A DNA stretch of 64,000 nt, taken from UBA1563 sp041671545. GTDB lineage: Bacteria; Bacteroidota; Ignavibacteria; Ignavibacteriales; Ignavibacteriaceae. Under the pieces are notes generated by a model that made no database searches, was not told the origin of the DNA, and saw only the letters and a list, made by a program, of their open reading frames with translations. This document shows positions 37,237-44,993 of the stretch, piece after piece. The translations under genes and the position numbers were made by a program. The DNA is taken from NCBI GenBank assembly GCA_041671545.1, contig JBAZBI010000006.1:136931-200930 (forward strand), in the 5' to 3' direction. Every line of letters begins with the position of its first letter. Positions within the stretch are counted from its first letter, which is position 1.

Positions 37237-37607
37237 ATGAATAAAATTTTATCTTTTGAAGATTTGTTGGTTTGGCAAAAAGCTAAAGAACAGGTTGTTT
37301 CAATTTATAAAATATTTCATTCTTGCCGCGACTATTCTTTTCGAGATCAAATACAGCGCGCAACAATTTCTGTGATGAATAATATTGCTGAAGGATTTGC
37401 CTGCCCGCCGTCAGGCAGGAACGAAAATCTAATAATGAGTTTAAGTATTTTTTAAATATATCAAAAGGGAGTAATGGAGAAGTAAGAAGTATGCTTTACG
37501 CAGCTTTGGATTTAAATTACATCGATAAGCCAAATTTTGAGGCACTGGTTTCAGGATCAAAAGAAATCTCAAAAATGCTTTTCGGATTAATCAAATCCTT
37601 AGACTAA
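37237..37607 (+). pseudogene. Four-helix-bundle protein (23S rRNA IVP family), broken by a 20-base palindromic insertion
   Basis: The frame starts at ATG 37237 (NKILSFEDLLVWQKAKEQVV, then RATISVMNNIAEGF, both typical of the family) and now ends early at 37455. Removing bases 37400-37419 restores GFERKSNNEFKYFLNISKGS and a continuous 116-residue protein to the TAA at 37605-37607, which is the normal family length. The rest of the frame carries no further lesion, so the break looks recent. Family members are small pentameric bundles related to the accessory proteins of diversity-generating retroelements; the cellular role is unclear. Confidence 0.85.
37400..37419. repeat. 20-base palindromic micro-insertion
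   Basis: CCTGCC and GGCAGG form a 6-bp stem around CGCCGTCA. It lies between the first and second base of a codon in the four-helix-bundle gene and its removal restores the frame exactly. The 12-mer CCTGCCCGCCGT recurs at 44945-44956. Confidence 0.8.
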
Positions 37608-37654
37608 TACTTGCAACTTTCCACTTGCTACTTTTAACTAATTCACGGAGAAGA

Positions 37655-38521
37655 GTGAAAGAACGACTCAACATATTTCTCGAACTAATTAAGTTCCGCA
37701 TTACCGTTTTTGTGATGATCACAACGGTCTTTGGATACCTTTGCGCTACAAAAGTTTTTGGAATAGAATTACTCGGCGCTGCATTAGGAATTTTTCTTCT
37801 CGCTTCCGGTTCTGCCGCACTCAATCATTTGCAGGAAGCTGTTTTCGATGCACAAATGGAACGGACAAAGAATCGCCCAATTCCTTCCGGGAAAATTTCT
37901 CGTCGAAGTGTTTTAAGTATCATTCTTGTTTTATCAATCGTTGGATCGATACTTTTATACATTTCATCCGGATTAGTTGCAGTGCTGATGGGACTACTTG
38001 CTCTTCTCTGGTACAATGCTATTTATACTCCGCTTAAACGCAAAACATCTTTTGCCATTATTCCCGGTTCAGTAATTGGTGCAATTCCTCCCGTTGTTGG
38101 CTGGGTAACCGGTGGCGGACATGTTTTTGATCCACAAGCTCTGCTGATCGCTTTCTTCTTTTTTATTTGGCAGATACCACATTTTTGGTTGCTGTTACTT
38201 GCATTCGGAAAAGATTATGAAGATGCAGGATACCCGACATTAAAAAAATATTTTAACGAAACGCAGCTTGCACGCATTACTTATGTCTGGATTTGTGTTA
38301 CTGGTGTTACCGGATTACTGATGCCTCTCTTCAGTATTATTGATCTTTCTTTTGCAAGCGCCGGTATTCTAATTTTAGTTATAGGACTTATCATCCGTTC
38401 TGCAAAGTTGTTGCGCGAAAATATCGACAAACGATCTCTCCGTAAAGTATTTTTAGAAATTAATTTGTTTGTTGCGGCGTTAATTCTTTTTATTTCAATC
38501 GAAAAAATTTTACTCTTATAA
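37655..38521 (+). CDS. ctaB: Protohaem IX farnesyltransferase (haem O synthase)
   Basis: 288 residues from GTG 37655, chosen because CACGGAG precedes it at about five bases and because the frame upstream (from 37625) runs through the inverted-repeat arm. It is a UbiA-family prenyltransferase with about nine membrane helices. The first Asp-rich motif NHLQEAVFDAQMERTKNRP and the second region FGKDYEDAGYPTL are present, though the first motif is DAQMERT where DxxMxRT is usual. It makes haem O, needed for the oxidase. No ctaA is in the window. Confidence 0.92.
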   Translation: MKERLNIFLELIKFRITVFVMITTVFGYLCATKVFGIELLGAALGIFLLASGSAALNHLQEAVFDAQMERTKNRPIPSGKISRRSVLSIILVLSIVGSILLYISSGLVAVLMGLLALLWYNAIYTPLKRKTSFAIIPGSVIGAIPPVVGWVTGGGHVFDPQALLIAFFFFIWQIPHFWLLLLAFGKDYEDAGYPTLKKYFNETQLARITYVWICVTGVTGLLMPLFSIIDLSFASAGILILVIGLIIRSAKLLRENIDKRSLRKVFLEINLFVAALILFISIEKILLL

Positions 38522-38532
38522 AGGTAGCTTAG

Positions 38533-39858
38533 ATGGATTTTTTAGATAAATTAGTTCTCCCTCAATCTTTAGAGCATATTGCCTTGTTGCATTACATGGC
38601 GATCTTAATTTTATTTTTGTTCGTGCCGTACATAAGTCTGGTAATTGGCGGAACAATTGTTTCCTTATATGCAAAGAGAAAAGGGAAGAGCGATGAGAAC
38701 GGATTTTATACAAAATTCTCAAAAGAAGTTATTGCGTTTACTACCTTTACAAAAGGCGCAGGGGTTGGACTCGGAGTAATTCCGTTAACCGCTTTACTTC
38801 TGATCTATGCTCAAATCCTTCATAATTTAAAAGTGGTTACCATCTGGTTTTTTATTTTCGCGTTCATTTTAATTACAATCGGATTAGTGTTCGTTTATAC
38901 CTACCGCTATTCATGGGTTTTTACTTCATTGTTTTCTTCCGTTAAACTTGAGGAGCGGGAAAAAGAATATTCAAACTTTGCTGTTAATGTTGCCAGGGTA
39001 AATCGTAAATCGGGATTTTGGGGAATTATCTTTTTGCTGATCGGTTCTTACTTTTTTGTTGGCGGAATTAATCTTGCGTTAAATCCAGTTGATTGGAATG
39101 TAACCGGAGTATTATATCTTTTTACTTCGTTTTCAGTTTTAGTTAAGTGGGTTCATTTTGTTACTGCAGCGTTGGCGCTTACCGGTGCGTTTCTCCTTTT
39201 CATTTATTTCTTTTGGGAAGGCGGAAAAGCTTTTGATAATGAAGAGTACAAGAATTTTGTAAAGAAGATTGCTCTTACATTGACCTTTTTCTTTACGCTC
39301 TTTCAACCTATCTTTTTATTGTTGAACTTAGTTGCGCTTCCGTCTCTCGCACTTTCTTCATCTGTGTTTGGGTTTGCAGTCTTATCGCTGCTAGCGGTAT
39401 TCTGGATTTTCCATCTTCTCTATGCGATGTTAAAAAGATCTAATTTGCAGTATAGCGGAATGGTTTTTCTTCTGATGGTATCGGCTTTATTATTCCTAAT
39501 TATTTCAGAGCAGTCGGCATTTAGAAATGTTACTAAAAAGCAGGCGCTTGTTCTTTCGGCAGAATACGATGCAACTTTGAATGCAATGAAAGGTGTATCA
39601 ACGATAGCAGAAATTAGCGGCGCTGATATTTTTAACGGAAAGTGTTCTGCCTGCCATAAATATGATCAAAAATTAGTGGGACCTCCGTACAAAGAAACAT
39701 TGCCAAAATACAAAGGTGATGTTGATAAACTTGCGGCGTTTGTACTAAATCCGACAAAGATCAATCCCGCATATCCGCCAATGCCAAGTCAGGGTCTAAA
39801 ACCGGCCGAAGCCAGAGCAATTGCCAAATACATTTTGGAAGAAGTGAAGAAGTACTGA
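38533..39858 (+). CDS. Polytopic membrane protein with C-terminal cytochrome c
   Basis: 441 residues. About nine membrane helices fill residues 20-325, followed by a class I cytochrome c domain of about 80 residues (CSACHKYDQKLVGPP, axial Met in PPMPSQG). The membrane part is not a known oxidase subunit to my eye. It ends the respiratory operon, eleven bases after ctaB. A role as an extra electron entry or exit point near the oxidase is an inference from context. Confidence 0.8.
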   Translation: MDFLDKLVLPQSLEHIALLHYMAILILFLFVPYISLVIGGTIVSLYAKRKGKSDENGFYTKFSKEVIAFTTFTKGAGVGLGVIPLTALLLIYAQILHNLKVVTIWFFIFAFILITIGLVFVYTYRYSWVFTSLFSSVKLEEREKEYSNFAVNVARVNRKSGFWGIIFLLIGSYFFVGGINLALNPVDWNVTGVLYLFTSFSVLVKWVHFVTAALALTGAFLLFIYFFWEGGKAFDNEEYKNFVKKIALTLTFFFTLFQPIFLLLNLVALPSLALSSSVFGFAVLSLLAVFWIFHLLYAMLKRSNLQYSGMVFLLMVSALLFLIISEQSAFRNVTKKQALVLSAEYDATLNAMKGVSTIAEISGADIFNGKCSACHKYDQKLVGPPYKETLPKYKGDVDKLAAFVLNPTKINPAYPPMPSQGLKPAEARAIAKYILEEVKKY

Positions 39859-39950
39859 TAGAAGCTTAGAACCTGCACAGTTCTAAAAACCTTGGAAGAT
39901 TGTAGCTAATATTAATTTCAATCTTGGGGGAGAAATTATTAGTTTATTTC

Positions 39951-40169
39951 TTATGAAGCAATCGCAAAGGATTTAACAGGCATCGAATCAGATTCCAATT
40001 TTTGTAAATTAACAACTTTGCTGGCATGATCAATATCAAACCCTACAACAGCGCCTGTTTCGTCAAAATCTACAATAATTCCGTCTGCAACTTCTTTGGA
40101 TTCAACACTTTTCTTTTCCGATAAATCAATATAAAGTGAATCGGTTTCCGGATAATAGTTTAGTTTCAT
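39951..40169 (-). CDS. DUF2283 family small protein
   Basis: 72 residues from ATG 40169, preferred over the longer frame because AAGGAG lies seven bases upstream. The sequence MKLNYYPETDSLYIDLSE and GIIVDFDETGAVVGFDIDHAS is the DUF2283 pattern. These proteins are often encoded next to small partners like the one upstream and have been viewed as antitoxin-like, though function is unproven. It lies four bases after the preceding gene on the same strand. Confidence 0.8.
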   Translation of the reverse strand: MKLNYYPETDSLYIDLSEKKSVESKEVADGIIVDFDETGAVVGFDIDHASKVVNLQKLESDSMPVKSFAIAS

Positions 40170-40173
40170 TCTT

Positions 40174-40407
40174 CTACTCCTTAAAATCTCTATCGGGAAA
40201 AGCATTGTGAACTGTTTTCCCGTCTTCGAGTGTAACTACACGTAAATATTTGTCTAACTCTTTAACATAACCCCAAAACCGGATGCGATCATCGTTTTCT
40301 TGTTTTACCATTTTTAACGGATTTTTTAATATACTTTCAATCCATTCCTCTTTCAAGTACGGACGCTTAATGATTACTTGTTCTCTGAAATATCTTGTCG
40401 TTTCCAC
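40174..40407 (-). CDS. Small protein paired with DUF2283, toxin-like candidate
   Basis: 77 residues, beginning at GTG 40407 without a clear ribosome site, so the start is uncertain. The motif (KEEWIESILKNP, IRFWGYVKELDKYLRVVTLEDGKTVHNAFPDRDF) resembles compact alpha/beta proteins that occur beside DUF2283 genes and look like RelE- or BrnT-fold toxins. The four-base gap supports a two-gene operon. Toxin activity is inference only. Confidence 0.65.
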   Translation of the reverse strand: METTRYFREQVIIKRPYLKEEWIESILKNPLKMVKQENDDRIRFWGYVKELDKYLRVVTLEDGKTVHNAFPDRDFKE

Positions 40408-40719
40408 AAATAAAATATAAGGTTTTTCTTTAGCTCGTCAAATACTAATCCGAAGTTTCTAAAGTCCCGGAAGGATTAAACTCCTTTTTTACTACAATTT
40501 TATTATCCTCTAACACTTTTTAGCTCCGTAGGAGCTTTCTGTTTATAGCATTTTAGAGAGAATAATTATTTTAGCTCCATCGGAGCGGGCTGTTTATTCT
40601 CATTTATTCAGACACTTAAAGATTACAAATATCCGTAGTCATAAAAACTTCGGATGTGTTCACGTTAAGAATAACAAATGAAGTAGTAACAGAAACAGAT
40701 TAACGCTTTGGTAAAACGT
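40408..40719. other. Intergenic region with inverted-repeat-bounded palindrome pair
   Basis: There is no coding frame of note. ATCCGAAGTTT (40448-40458) and AAACTTCGGAT (40645-40655) are perfect 11-bp inverted repeats about 190 bases apart. Inside are two small palindromes, AGCTCCGTAGGAGCT (40522-40536) and GCTCCATCGGAGC (from 40573), 36 bases apart, each followed by a CTGTTTAT motif. This looks like a short non-coding repeated element. Confidence 0.55.
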
Positions 40720-41496
40720 TTACTTGATATTAAAATCTATTATGTACTTAAAATTTCTATTGTTACTCATTTGTTCTTTTTGCAAAATAATGATTTTGCC
40801 ATAACCTTTATAAATAGTCGAAAGTAATTGTGCTATCATATGCTCATAATAATCGAATAAAAATTTCAATCCCCCTTGCATATATTCTCTTAAGACTAAT
40901 TCCGTACCAGCTATTTTGGGCAATATTATCGTTATTCTGTTTTCTATTATTTTAACTTCAAATTTGTCAATTTTTAATTCTTCGTGTTCGACTAACCCTC
41001 TTAGATCATAAATTTCTTTCACTAATCTACTTCTTACCTCGAACCACTTATAAAAAGAAGTTTCTGGTTTGAAGTTATTTGATATGTATTTATATAAAGC
41101 TTTATGACCATCAAAATTTTTGTTTATAATATAAGAACATACTTTTACGAATTTACGTATTGAAACAACAGATTTTATTAGAAAATCTTCAAACTTTTCA
41201 TTTAATTCTATTGTTGGGTCGTCATATAAAAAACCATTTTTCTGATATTTAATCCCATCAGGTGAATTAATTTTTAAAATTATAGCATCTTCTGCTTTTG
41301 TATAATTATTAACAGACTTTTCTATTTTTAGTAATTCTCCCATTAAATTAAATAACAAACCACGAAATTCTTTTTGTTTTTCTTCTTCAATCCAGAAAAA
41401 GCCACAACTTATCATTTCTGAAAATTGAAGATGAATTCGATTAATGATTGGATTGTCTGTTCCCTGATCTAATATTTTTGTTACTTTAAATTCCAT
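40720..41496 (-). CDS. Hypothetical protein
   Basis: 258 residues, acidic-to-neutral, mostly helical with no signal peptide or membrane segment. I do not recognise a family. A block around VRSRLVKEIYDLRGLVEHEELKIDKFEV recalls Cthe_2314/HEPN-like helical proteins, but the RxxxxH signature cannot be claimed. The gene is AT-rich compared with the respiratory operon and lies in an accessory block beside a nuclease gene on the same strand; 111 bases separate them, so co-transcription is possible. Confidence 0.65.
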   Translation of the reverse strand: MEFKVTKILDQGTDNPIINRIHLQFSEMISCGFFWIEEEKQKEFRGLLFNLMGELLKIEKSVNNYTKAEDAIILKINSPDGIKYQKNGFLYDDPTIELNEKFEDFLIKSVVSIRKFVKVCSYIINKNFDGHKALYKYISNNFKPETSFYKWFEVRSRLVKEIYDLRGLVEHEELKIDKFEVKIIENRITIILPKIAGTELVLREYMQGGLKFLFDYYEHMIAQLLSTIYKGYGKIIILQKEQMSNNRNFKYIIDFNIK

Positions 41497-41607
41497 ATGC
41501 TAATTGTAGACTTAATTGTGTTCTCCAAAATTGCGACCAAATAAAACAATATCAAATCGTAAACAAATGTAGTATTGAAAATGGTTTGTTCAACTTTCCA
41601 TGTAAAA

Positions 41608-42411
41608 TTATTTAGGCTCTATTATTACTTTCACTTTAAAATCCTCTTTCACTTGTGATAAATCATTTTCAATGCCTTTGGGATTTGCAATCCAAAATTC
41701 AGGATCATAAACAAAACAAATTAATTTCTCACAGTCTGGATGTTGTTTATATTTCTCAATATCAACTATCAATTGTTTCCCCAATTCCTTCGCATCTAAG
41801 GATTTTCGAGTTTTCTTCAACTCTATTGCTATTTTCTCGTTTTTTAATAGGAAATCCATCCTTGAACAGCCACCTGCATAGCTCGGAGTCCATTCTTCGG
41901 GTCTTATGTCATCAAAAAAAAGGAATAAAAGAGAATGAAATAAATCTTGCATATCATATTCGTCATTTATTTCTAATGTTGTACGATGGTCATATCTGCT
42001 TCTCAATTGACGAACAATTTTTCCAAAACGAGAAGTGAGTAAGTTTGTTGAAGTATCAACAGATATTTCTTGTTCCGGTTTAGAAATTGATTTTACATAG
42101 AGATCAAAATACTCAACTGCTAAATTGAGTTCATTGATGACTGGAGTAAAGTCTTTGCGATAATATATACCATCCGGTCTTAAAGAATTTGATTCTGGCT
42201 CTGGTCTCAGTAAGTCACGAAGCCTGATAAATAGTTTTTCATCAAGTAATATTAAATCATTCCTTATTTCTTTAAATAAATCCCAGATCCTTATAAATTC
42301 ATCATCTTTACCACTCCACTCTTGTGTGGAAGATTTATAAAACCTCTGAAGAAGATCATTTAAGTATTGCAAATCTTTCTTTATTCTTCCAACTGAATTC
42401 ACTATGCTCAT
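41608..42411 (-). CDS. PD-(D/E)XK nuclease of the DpnII/MboI type, orphan
   Basis: 267 residues. The N-terminal 130 residues are helical; the C-terminal half is a restriction-endonuclease-like fold with QDLFHSLLFLFFDDIRPEEWTPSYAGG and the catalytic SRMDFLLKNEKIAIELKKTR (Asp, then Glu-Leu-Lys). This fits the REase_DpnII-MboI domain group, which occurs in many defence loci. No methyltransferase, helicase or ATPase lies beside it, so it is not an obvious restriction-modification system. GAGGTAAAA precedes the ATG. It could be an effector in a phage-defence system or a solitary nuclease. Confidence 0.8.
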   Translation of the reverse strand: MSIVNSVGRIKKDLQYLNDLLQRFYKSSTQEWSGKDDEFIRIWDLFKEIRNDLILLDEKLFIRLRDLLRPEPESNSLRPDGIYYRKDFTPVINELNLAVEYFDLYVKSISKPEQEISVDTSTNLLTSRFGKIVRQLRSRYDHRTTLEINDEYDMQDLFHSLLFLFFDDIRPEEWTPSYAGGCSRMDFLLKNEKIAIELKKTRKSLDAKELGKQLIVDIEKYKQHPDCEKLICFVYDPEFWIANPKGIENDLSQVKEDFKVKVIIEPK

Positions 42412-42452
42412 TTTTACCTCAATAAATAAAAATATAAATATTTAATATTTTT

Positions 42453-42992
42453 CTATTTAGAATTTGTTTTCAGATAATCATTAAGGAATTCATCAATAAT
42501 ATTATTTATTCTATCTCTTAAATTGATAGTAGACTCTTCATTTACTACACCAGAACTACTTAAACTCCAAGTTGATACATGCATCTTAATATTTTGTTTA
42601 ATTTTAACTTTTTGATAAACATCCATTGATATTAACCAATTTTTAAGAGGACAAGCAAAGTTTAAGAAAATTTTAATATTTAGAAATAAATATGGACTGT
42701 TATCCATTTTGACCAACTCAATAGCTTTATCAATATCTAATGTATCTGAATTCGTAAATATTTTTAAGACTTTGAAACCTGCGTTTCGAAGTTTCAATTC
42801 AAAATCTAATCTTATTCTGTCACTACTAAATAATAGATTAACTCCAGAACCATTTTGCATATTCACTACAAGATTAACTTCTTTTATTCCCGATAGAGAA
42901 GAAAAAGAATTTTCGTTATTGATTTGAGAAATCAAATTGCTATTAAAAACAAAGGATACAATAAACAACATCAAGAAAATTGGGGTTTTCAT
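42453..42992 (-). CDS. Exported hypothetical protein
   Basis: 179 residues with a clear signal peptide (KTPIFLMLFIVSFVFNSNLISQ). The mature part alternates beta strands and helices; it has no recognised motif. AGGTATATAAA precedes the ATG. It lies 41 bases upstream of the nuclease gene on the same strand, so the two may be co-transcribed. Its low GC content fits an acquired region. Confidence 0.65.
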   Translation of the reverse strand: MKTPIFLMLFIVSFVFNSNLISQINNENSFSSLSGIKEVNLVVNMQNGSGVNLLFSSDRIRLDFELKLRNAGFKVLKIFTNSDTLDIDKAIELVKMDNSPYLFLNIKIFLNFACPLKNWLISMDVYQKVKIKQNIKMHVSTWSLSSSGVVNEESTINLRDRINNIIDEFLNDYLKTNSK

Positions 42993-43121
42993 TTTATATA
43001 CCTAAATAAACATTTATTATAATTATTTCACTTACCCCTACACTAGCGTTATTAAAATTCTTTAAATAGTCAACAAAAATCCAAACCTCCGACGTTTCCA
43101 AAACGTCGGAGGTTTTTGAAC

Positions 43122-43841
43122 TTACTTCACCGGTGGTGTCGTCCCGTCCGGTGGGGGTGGTGTTTGATCTTCCTCATCCGGTTTTGTGTGCGACGCGCCG
43201 TAATTAAGAACATCGCGCACTACTTTGTATTGGTTATAAAAGTCGAGGTGATTTTCTCGAAGTGTTTCAGCAAAGCCGTCTATCTGATTCTCCAAAATTG
43301 CTTTGGACTCATCAATCAAAACACCAAGATTTTTTGTCACGTTTATCTTACCGCTTCTTATAGAACCCATCACTCCAATAACCGAAGAGAAATTCGCGGC
43401 CAATTCTTCGATCTTCGTTAAGTCGGCTGCAATAAGTCCATGCTCTTCTAATTCAGTTATTTTTTCTTGAGCAGTCTTTTTAATAAATCCTGCTTTAGAA
43501 ACCAGATCAAGATCGCGCAGTTTTATTAAATCCCACTTACTTATATCAACCGATTTGGCTAAATCGCTCAACTCTTTTTCAGCCGCGTAAGTTTTAAGAG
43601 CCGAAGCAGCTTTTAGCACGGCGGCAATCAGTTTGTCCTCCGTTTCATTTTTGCTCCCGGACTTTCCGGTCGCCTTATCTCCGCGATTTTTATCCGCCTC
43701 CTGGATTTCGGCAATTTTGTTATTCAATCGGGTTATAGCCCTCCCGAATGCAGGAATAGTTCCCGTTGTCTCCGATTTTTCCGCTAAAAATGTTTCCACA
43801 CTTAACAGCATGCGGTAATAGTTGCTATATTTCTCTTTCAT
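43122..43841 (-). CDS. Helical protein with proline-rich tail, locus type A
   Basis: 239 residues, predicted almost entirely helical (Lys/Glu/Ala-rich, for example ELEEHGLIAADLTKIEELAA), without signal peptide. The last 20 residues are a disordered tail (DQTPPPPDGTTPPVK). GGAGG lies six bases before the ATG, so the gene is well equipped for translation. No family recognised. Its upstream region holds a palindrome array (43963-44104), an ATGGATGAATG segment and a 21-base-period array (44300-44600), an arrangement shared with the gene at 54346. That second protein has a similar length and tail but no obvious alignment. Confidence 0.75.
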   Translation of the reverse strand: MKEKYSNYYRMLLSVETFLAEKSETTGTIPAFGRAITRLNNKIAEIQEADKNRGDKATGKSGSKNETEDKLIAAVLKAASALKTYAAEKELSDLAKSVDISKWDLIKLRDLDLVSKAGFIKKTAQEKITELEEHGLIAADLTKIEELAANFSSVIGVMGSIRSGKINVTKNLGVLIDESKAILENQIDGFAETLRENHLDFYNQYKVVRDVLNYGASHTKPDEEDQTPPPPDGTTPPVK

Positions 43842-43962
43842 AATGAACCTCCGAACAGTTTGTGATATATTAGTTTGTTATATAGTACCGTTTTTAAACT
43901 CGTTTTTCTTCATTACTTATTCTTACAAACCAGAACCAACTATTAAAAAAAATAAAAATATT

Positions 43963-44104
43963 GAATCCCGATGGGATTCTGTCTTATGTTCTGACTTCTT
44001 GTTACAAATATTAAATCCCTCCGGGATTTCTGCCATAACACCATAGGTGTTAAATCTTTGTAACCAAGAACCCCTCCATCTTTAAACATTCCCATATGGG
44101 AATG
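43963..44104. repeat. Four-palindrome array, 33/7/35 spacing
   Basis: Palindromes at 43963-43979 (GAATCCC-GAT-GGGATTC), 44013-44029 (AAATCCC-TCC-GGGATTT), 44037-44051 (AACACC-ATA-GGTGTT) and 44087-44104 (CATTCCCATATGGGAATG). TTACAAATATT before the second and AAATCTTTGTAA after the third are near-complementary and would form an outer stem enclosing the middle two. The same geometry is found at 58.3-63.3 kb with different palindromes. Confidence 0.75.
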
Positions 44105-44299
44105 AATATTTTTCATCTCCAAACTACTCTTTCCGAGTGCAGATATACTTTGGTTGCCGATTTCGCCGCGCAAAGGTTGAATGAAAAACATACTTGTTTC
44201 ATTCATCCATTCCCTTGCTTAATCATAATCATAATCTTATTCCATACCCCACCCAATTTCACAAACCCTCTTTTTACTCAATTTTCGCCATTTTGCCCT

Positions 44300-44600
44300 G
44301 TTTTCCTGCCATTACTAAAAAAATCGATGTGTTTACTGGCTCGAACTGTCTCATTACTGGAAAAATCCTCCCATTACTGGCTCGATCGATGAGTTTACTG
44401 GAAATTTTATGTGATTACTGAACATTCCGGTGCCATTACTAGACCGATCAATGAGTTTACTGGAAAGTTCGATGTGTTTTCTGGAAAAATCGGTTAGATT
44501 ACTAGAAAGTTCGATGACATTACTGGAATGACTTATCTCATTACTGGACAGTCCGAATAGATTACTAAAATGACATTTCCCATTGCTAATCAGATCGATT
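44300..44600. repeat. Degenerate tandem array with 21-base period
   Basis: About fourteen diverged units. On the minus strand typical units are ATCGAACTTTCTAGTAATCT and ATCGAACTTTCCAGTAAACT (first 20 of 21 bases). The period is regular although sequence identity is low. It lies upstream of the helical gene ending in a proline-rich tail. A matching array lies at 53310-53660. Confidence 0.75.
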
Positions 44601-44837
44601 AGATTGCAAAAATGTGTACTGAATATTTTATAATTTTGGGAAGAATTCTCTGAGAATTGATTTAATGTGAAAGGGGACTGTAAAGAATTTTTTACCCCTT
44701 CGGGAAAATGAGCGCTTTTAAGAACCAACAAAATAATCACAACACCCTATTGCTTGTTTATTGTTGTACAAACCTAAAAAAGATTTTTTATATACGCAAG
44801 GGGAAAAATAAATATTAAAACCTCCGTTCCCGTAATC

Positions 44838-44970
44838 AGCGATACCGTAAACGGTATCGCTGGTCGAAAAAATCATCGTAAACGATGATGGATTAAAATA
44901 TTCCGCTTCAGCGGAATTTGTTCGTGCAGCACAATCCCTTCAGGCCTGCCCGCCGTAGGTGGGGTTGTGC
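44838..44970. repeat. Four-palindrome array, 10-11 base spacing, with an internal insertion
   Basis: Stems AGCGATACCG (44838-44861, loop TAAA), ATCATCG (44872-44889, loop TAAA), ATTCCGC (44900-44917, loop TTCA) and GCACAATCCC pairing with GGGGTTGTGC (44929-44970). Gaps are 10, 10 and 11 bases. In the fourth, the loop is TTCA plus 18 extra bases (44943-44960) containing CCTGCCCGCCGT, the same 12-mer as the insertion at 37400. Confidence 0.7.
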
Positions 44971-44993
44971 GGAATTCTTAAAATATTTTACCT

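Larger units (their letters stand above)
37194..37639. mobile_element. Inverted-repeat-flanked four-helix-bundle (IVS-like) element
   Basis: The left arm 37194-37212 (AAAGTAACAAGTTGAAAGT) and the right arm 37616-37634 (ACTTTCCACTTGCTACTTT) are inverted copies at 17 of 19 positions. Between them lies only the broken four-helix-bundle gene. Such proteins are known from intervening sequences in 23S rRNA, which are also closed by a stem. The right arm nearly matches 5044-5067 (23 of 24). It interrupts the oxidase operon between subunit II and haem O synthase without damaging either gene. Confidence 0.6.
43842..44993. other. 1.15-kb non-coding repeat region
   Basis: I see no supported gene here. 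The region holds a four-palindrome array (43963-44104), simple GATTATGATTAAG-like and ATGGATGAATG sequence on the minus strand (44190-44250), a degenerate 21-base-period array (44300-44600) and a second four-palindrome array (44838-44970). The frames open across the 21-base array are by-products of its period being a multiple of three. Confidence 0.7.

Noticed and set aside
37625..37654. Earlier start for ctaB
   Set aside because: The codons lie in the inverted-repeat arm of the IVS-like element; GTG 37655 has a ribosome site and fits the family.
43963..44104. CRISPR array
   Set aside because: The repeated units are different palindromes rather than one direct repeat, spacers are of two fixed lengths, and no cas gene is in the window.
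44300..44600. CRISPR array from the 21-base periodicity
   Set aside because: Units are adjacent without unique spacers and too diverged to be CRISPR repeats.
44354..44740. 128-residue minus-strand frame across the 21-base array
   Set aside because: It is open because the repeat period is a multiple of three; there is no ribosome site and no family resemblance.
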